From: an uncultured Clostridia bacterium
GTDB taxonomy: Bacteria > Bacillota > Clostridia > Oscillospirales > Oscillospiraceae
DNA: 43,246 nucleotides
Assembly: GCA_945873695.1 (NCBI GenBank)
Contig: CAMCDX010000003.1
Span: 1 to 43,246 of the forward strand
Reading direction: 5' to 3'
The notes under the pieces are model-generated. The model saw nothing but the letters and a program-made list of their open reading frames with translations. It was not told the origin of the DNA and made no database searches. A program made the translations under genes and the position numbers. Shown here piece after piece: positions 40,051-43,246 of the stretch; position 1 is the stretch's first letter, and each line of letters opens with the position of its first letter.

Positions 40051-40965
40051 TCAGCCCTTCACCATGGAGGCGATCTCCGCGGCGAAGTTCTCCTGCTTCT
40101 TCTCAATGCCCTCGCCCTTCTCGAAGCGGACAGCGTCCTTGAAGGTGACGGTGCCGCCCAGCGCCTTGGCGGCGGAGGCGATATACTTCTCAACGGTCAG
40201 GGTGTTGTCCTTCACAAACTCCTGCTGCAGCAGGCAGTTCTCGGCGTAGAACTTGTTCAGCTTGCCCATGACGATCTTCTCGCGGACAGCCTCGGGCTTG
40301 GAGGCCATCTTGGGATCGTTGGCCATCTGGACCATCATGATCTTCTTCTCCTCGTCCAGGACCTCCTGGGTGACCTGGGACTTATCCCAGAAACGGGGAT
40401 TCAGAGCAGCGATCTGCATGGCGACGTCCTTGCCGATCTCGGTGGCGTCAATGCCGCCCTCCACGGCCAGGTTCACCAGCACGCCGATCTTGCCGCCGGC
40501 GTGAATATAGGGAACGGAGACGCCCTCGGTGAAGAAGGCGAAGCGGCGGACCTTGATGTTCTCGCCGATGACCAGGACCATCTCCTGCTGCTGCTCGGTG
40601 ACGGTGTTCTCAGTGCCGTTGTACTTGCAGGCCATCAGGGCGTCCAGGTCGGCGGGCTTGTTGGCGGCCACAGTGGCGGCCACACCCTTGACGAAGTCCA
40701 CGAACTTCTCGTTCTTGCCCACGAAGTCGGTCTCGGCGTTGACCTCGACCACCACGCCCATGCCGTCGATAACGGCGGCGTAAGCCATGCCCTCGGCGGC
40801 GATGCGGCCGGCCTTCTTGGCGGAAGCGGCCAGGCCCTTCTCGCGCAGGAACTCGATGGCCTTGTCGATGTCGCCATCGGAAGCGGCCAGAGCCTTCTTG
40901 CAATCCATCATGCCCACGCCGGTCATTTCGCGCAGGTTCTTCACATCAGCTGCGGTAAAAGCCAT
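40051..40965 (-). CDS. tsf: Elongation factor Ts
   Basis: Nucleotide exchange factor for EF-Tu, 304 residues. The N-terminal UBA-like part has AADVKNLREMTGVGMMDCKKAL, followed by the core with the TDFV motif (NAETDFVGKN, about 76-85). ATG 40965 has GGAGG 8 bases upstream. It follows rpsB after a 53-base gap that contains a small hairpin. Confidence 0.97.
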   Translation of the reverse strand: MAFTAADVKNLREMTGVGMMDCKKALAASDGDIDKAIEFLREKGLAASAKKAGRIAAEGMAYAAVIDGMGVVVEVNAETDFVGKNEKFVDFVKGVAATVAANKPADLDALMACKYNGTENTVTEQQQEMVLVIGENIKVRRFAFFTEGVSVPYIHAGGKIGVLVNLAVEGGIDATEIGKDVAMQIAALNPRFWDKSQVTQEVLDEEKKIMMVQMANDPKMASKPEAVREKIVMGKLNKFYAENCLLQQEFVKDNTLTVEKYIASAAKALGGTVTFKDAVRFEKGEGIEKKQENFAAEIASMVKG

Positions 40966-40991
40966 TTTTATTTCCTCCAATATCTTGATAC

Positions 40992-41006
40992 CAGCGCAAT
41001 GCGCTG
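40992..41006 (-). other. Small hairpin in the rpsB-tsf gap
   Basis: CAGCGCA and TGCGCTG form a perfect 7-base stem around one base, without a T-run. It may be an RNA processing or stabilising structure in the rpsB-tsf transcript. Confidence 0.45.
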
Positions 41007-41018
41007 CAAACGTCCTGA

Positions 41019-41756
41019 TTACTCGGCGTCCTCGGCCTTCTCGGCGGCAGCCTCGGCGGTCTGCTCACCCTGCTTGCCCTCCAGTACGGCGTTGGCCATG
41101 ATGGAAGAGATCAGCTTGATGGCGCGGATGGCGTCGTCGTTGCCGGGGATGACGTAGTCGATCTCGTCGGGATCGCAGTTGGTATCGGCGATGGCCACCA
41201 CGGGAATGCCCAGCTTGTGGGCCTCGGCGATAGCGTTGCGCTCCTTGCGGGTATCCACGATGAACAGGGCGCCGGGCAGCTTCTTCATTTCCTTCACGCC
41301 GCCCAGATACTTCTCCAGCTTCTCGATCTCGCCCAGGTGCTTCATGACTTCCTTCTTGGGCAGCATGTCGAAGGTACCGTCGGTCTGCATGGCCTTCAGC
41401 TGGTTCAGACGGTCCACGCGGGTGCGCATGGTCTTGAAGTTGGTCATCATGCCGCCCAGCCAGCGGGCGTTGACATAGTACTGACCGCAGCGGGTAGCCT
41501 CCTCACGGATGGCCTCCTGGGCCTGCTTCTTGGTGCCGACAAACAGCAGGGACTGGCCGCTCTCGCTCAGCTGACGGACGAAGCTGTAAGCCTCCTCCAG
41601 CTTGCGGACGGTCTTCTGCAGGTCCACGATATAGATGCCGTTGCGCTCGGTGTAGATATAGGGAGCCATCTTGGGGTTCCAGCGGCGGGTCTGGTGACCG
41701 AAGTGGACGCCCGCCTCCAGCAGGGCCTTCATGGATACGACGTCAGAATTTGCCAT
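41019..41756 (-). CDS. rpsB: 30S ribosomal protein S2
   Basis: Small-subunit ribosomal protein, 245 residues. It begins [30 protein letters not shown] (family start) and contains the S2 motif [14 protein letters not shown]-type segment near residue 195. The C-terminal tail is Ala/Glu-rich. ATG 41756 has GGAGG 11 bases upstream. rpsB-tsf is a universal pair. Confidence 0.97.
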   Translation of the reverse strand: MANSDVVSMKALLEAGVHFGHQTRRWNPKMAPYIYTERNGIYIVDLQKTVRKLEEAYSFVRQLSESGQSLLFVGTKKQAQEAIREEATRCGQYYVNARWLGGMMTNFKTMRTRVDRLNQLKAMQTDGTFDMLPKKEVMKHLGEIEKLEKYLGGVKEMKKLPGALFIVDTRKERNAIAEAHKLGIPVVAIADTNCDPDEIDYVIPGNDDAIRAIKLISSIMANAVLEGKQGEQTAEAAAEKAEDAE

Positions 41757-41878
41757 AGTGTAGTGTTCCTCCAAATCAATTTCGTTTTTACCTCCGGCGG
41801 CTTCATCCCCCCCGCTGACCCGGCTTTTGGATGCCGGGCACGAACGGGAAGTCGACGCACCGTGCGGAATGCTGAAAT
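41757..41878 (-). promoter_or_regulatory. rpsB 5' leader with stem
   Basis: A leader of about 115 bases precedes rpsB. It contains the stem CCCGGC-8 bases-GCCGGG (41819-41838), a G7 run and a second GGAGG at about 41791-41795. Ribosomal protein leaders often bind their own protein; I cannot assign it to a known S2 leader family. Confidence 0.35.
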
Positions 41879-41908
41879 ATAATACCACAAAGGCCTGTCG
41901 GAATGCAA
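41879..41908 (-). promoter_or_regulatory. SigA promoter of rpsB-tsf
   Basis: TTGCAT (41903-41908), an 18-base spacer and extended TGG-TATTAT (-10 at 41879-41884) on the minus strand, in an AT-rich gap. Confidence 0.8.
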
Positions 41909-41966
41909 GTATTTTTTCCAAAAAAATGTGGATTTTACGCGGGTTTTCCCTGGCAGATGGCCTTCT

Positions 41967-42251
41967 TCAGAATCTCCGCCGCCGTTTCCGCTCCAGATTG
42001 GGGTCCCGCCGCTGGAAGGGCTTGTCGATGAGGATGATGTCGTCCCCGATGCGCTGGATACACTCCCAGGGAATGTAGAACTCCTCCCCCCTGCCGAACA
42101 GGCCGAAGAAACGGCAGGGGCCAAAGACCACGATGGCCACTACCTGGCCCTCCGGCACCTTCACGTCCACATCCCCCACGAAGCCCAGACGGCAGCCGTC
42201 GCAGATGTTGATGACCTCTTTGCATCTCAAGTCCCGGATCCTGCACTGCAT
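41967..42251 (-). CDS. YlmC/YmxH family PRC-barrel sporulation protein
   Basis: A small PRC-barrel protein of 94 residues. The barrel part is RCKEVINICDGCRLGFVGDV with IPWECIQRIGDDIILI; the C-terminus is very basic (RRDPNLERKRRRRF). The family is linked to sporulation by expression and by position next to sigG, but its role is unknown. It is divergent from sigG, with a SigE-like promoter upstream and GAGG 9 bases before ATG. Confidence 0.9.
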   Translation of the reverse strand: MQCRIRDLRCKEVINICDGCRLGFVGDVDVKVPEGQVVAIVVFGPCRFFGLFGRGEEFYIPWECIQRIGDDIILIDKPFQRRDPNLERKRRRRF

Positions 42252-42270
42252 ATGATCTCACCTCTTCCCC

Positions 42271-42300
42271 ACTGTATGCGGCGGAATGGCCGTCCCATGC
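42271..42300 (-). promoter_or_regulatory. Candidate SigE-type promoter of ymxH
   Basis: On the minus strand, CATACAGT (42271-42278) matches 7 of 8 bases of the SigE -10 box, 14 bases after GCATGGGA (42293-42300), a poor -35. The -10 box is identical to the one before sipL. Confidence 0.5.
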
Positions 42301-42323
42301 CCACAAAGCGACAAAACCTTCCA

Positions 42324-42352
42324 GTATAGGAAAAACCGCCTGCGGCCATACT
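42324..42352 (+). promoter_or_regulatory. SigF/SigG-type promoter of sigG
   Basis: GTATA (42324-42328), a 15-base spacer and GGCCATACT (42344-42352) fit the forespore consensus GYATA-15-GGnnAnAnT at every fixed position. It lies about 40 bases before the sigG start, as expected for SigF activation and SigG autoregulation. Confidence 0.8.
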
Positions 42353-42394
42353 TTTTCCACGAGCAAAAGGCAGAAGAAGCAGGAGGCGTCTTTC

Positions 42395-43165
42395 ATGCAG
42401 GGAAAGGTCGAGATCGCCGGGGTGAACACGGCGAAGCTGAAAGTGTTGAAAAACGACGAGACCATGGAGCTGCTCCGCCGGACCAAAGAGGGAGACCAGG
42501 AGGCCCGCCGCCAGCTGATCGAGGGGAATCTGCGGCTGGTACTGTCCGTCATCCAGCGCTTCTCCGGCCGGGGCGAGAACGCCGATGACCTGTTCCAGGT
42601 GGGCTGCGTGGGGCTCATCAAGGCCATCGACAACTTCGATATCAGCCAACCCGTCCGATTCTCCACCTACGGCGTGCCCATGATCATCGGCGAGATCCGG
42701 CGCTACCTGCGGGACAACAGCGCCATCCGTGTCTCCCGCTCCATGCGGGACACCGCCTACCGGGTCCTCCAGGTCCGGGACCGCTTCCTGACGGAAAACC
42801 AGCGGGAACCCACTGTGGAGCAGATCGCTCAGGAGCTGGGGATCCCCCGGGAGGAGGTGGTCTTCGCCATGGACGCCATCGTGGATCCCGTGTCCCTCTA
42901 CGAACCGGTGTACTCCGACGGCGGCGACGCCATCTGTGTTATGGACCAGGTCCGGGACACGAAGAACACCGACGAGGACTGGACGGACCGCATCGCCCTG
43001 AAGGAGGCCATGAAACACCTGGACCCCCGGGAGCGGCGCATCCTGTCCCTGCGGTTCTATGAGGGAAAGACCCAGATGGAGGTCTCCGCCGAGGTGGGCA
43101 TCTCCCAGGCTCAGGTGTCCCGCCTGGAAAAAGGAGCCATCAACACCATCAAAAAGAATATCTGA
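42395..43165 (+). CDS. sigG: Sporulation sigma factor SigG
   Basis: Late forespore-specific RNA polymerase sigma factor, 256 residues (B. subtilis 260). It starts with the SigG-typical segment VEIAGVNTAKLKVL, followed by region 2 (NLRLVLSVIQRFSGRGE, DDLFQVGCVGLIKAIDNF, RFSTYGVPMIIGEIRR), region 3 and region 4 with the helix-turn-helix (TQMEVSAEVGISQAQVSRLE). AGGAGG is 8 bases before ATG. A SigF/SigG-type promoter precedes it and ymxH is divergent. The N-terminal segment and promoter favour SigG over SigF. Confidence 0.96.
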   Translation: MQGKVEIAGVNTAKLKVLKNDETMELLRRTKEGDQEARRQLIEGNLRLVLSVIQRFSGRGENADDLFQVGCVGLIKAIDNFDISQPVRFSTYGVPMIIGEIRRYLRDNSAIRVSRSMRDTAYRVLQVRDRFLTENQREPTVEQIAQELGIPREEVVFAMDAIVDPVSLYEPVYSDGGDAICVMDQVRDTKNTDEDWTDRIALKEAMKHLDPRERRILSLRFYEGKTQMEVSAEVGISQAQVSRLEKGAINTIKKNI

Positions 43166-43171
43166 GCAGAA

Positions 43172-43195
43172 AAAGAGGCCTGAAAGGGCCTCTTT
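43172..43195 (+). terminator. Hairpin downstream of sigG
   Basis: Arms AAAGAGGCC (43172-43180) and GGCCTCTTT (43187-43195) around a 6-base loop, with only a short T-run. The palindromic repeat begins directly afterwards, as it does after the spoIVA hairpin. Confidence 0.75.
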
Positions 43196-43245
43196 CAGGC
43201 TGTCGAAAAAGTCCGACGGACTTTTTCGACGCCTTCACAATACCT
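43195..43245. repeat. Dispersed palindromic repeat, right copy
   Basis: Inverted copy of bases 1-51, identical over all 51 positions; the match ends where the two gene-specific hairpins begin. The core palindrome lies at about 43201-43230. The window has one more base (43246) beyond it. Confidence 0.85.
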
Positions 43246-43246
43246 C

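Noticed and set aside
1-43246. Search for CRISPR arrays, tRNA or rRNA genes, transposases and phage genes
   Set aside because: I found no direct-repeat arrays, cloverleaf sequences, transposase motifs or phage proteins.

Overview
This 43 kb window looks like a chromosomal segment of a high-GC, endospore-forming Clostridia, most likely Oscillospiraceae (Flavonifractor, Lawsonibacter or Pseudoflavonifractor-like). The placement is inferred from gene content and order (an IspH-S1 fusion, SipL rather than SpoVID, carD-ispD-ispF, scpA-scpB-ytfJ-dacF), from GC-rich coding sequence and from AGGAGG-type ribosome binding sites. It carries core housekeeping and sporulation genes. I see no phage, insertion sequence, CRISPR array, tRNA or rRNA. 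The first 51 bases recur as a perfect inverted copy at the far end, so the window probably ends at copies of a dispersed palindromic repeat.

Layout: spoIVA (-) lies at the left end, divergent from a three-gene amino-acid ABC transporter operon (+) whose binding protein is circularly permuted. Next (-) come sipL, the 25-codon spoVM and a 51-residue membrane microprotein. A co-directional run of about 17 kb follows, read from cdaA to rsgA: cdaA, cdaR, an RseC-like gene, DUF5685, a J-domain gene, yicC, remA, gmk, rpoZ, priA, def, fmt, a YugP-like protease, rsmB, rlmN, prpC, prkC, rsgA. Upstream of it are carD-ispD-ispF with a DUF3343/cysteine-desulfurase pair, a CoA-transferase with its own promoter, and rpiR, a flavoprotein gene, cmk, plsC and ispH-rpsA. 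Then come an M50 peptidase, scpA, scpB, DUF2953, ytfJ, dacF and rluB; a divergent LCM-family methyltransferase (+) that seems to start at CTG; rpsB-tsf; ymxH (-); and sigG (+) at the right end.

How the genes fit together: SpoVM, SpoIVA and SipL form the platform on which the spore coat is built, and all three are here, with spoVM directly upstream of sipL. SigG, YmxH and YtfJ add to the sporulation content. SigE-like -10 boxes precede sipL and ymxH and, more weakly, spoIVA. A clean SigF/SigG-type promoter precedes sigG. The other operons cover translation, isoprenoid synthesis, c-di-AMP and Ser/Thr-kinase signalling, chromosome condensation and lipid and wall synthesis. Start codons were chosen from ribosome binding sites and family N-termini. 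All regulatory sites are sequence matches only.
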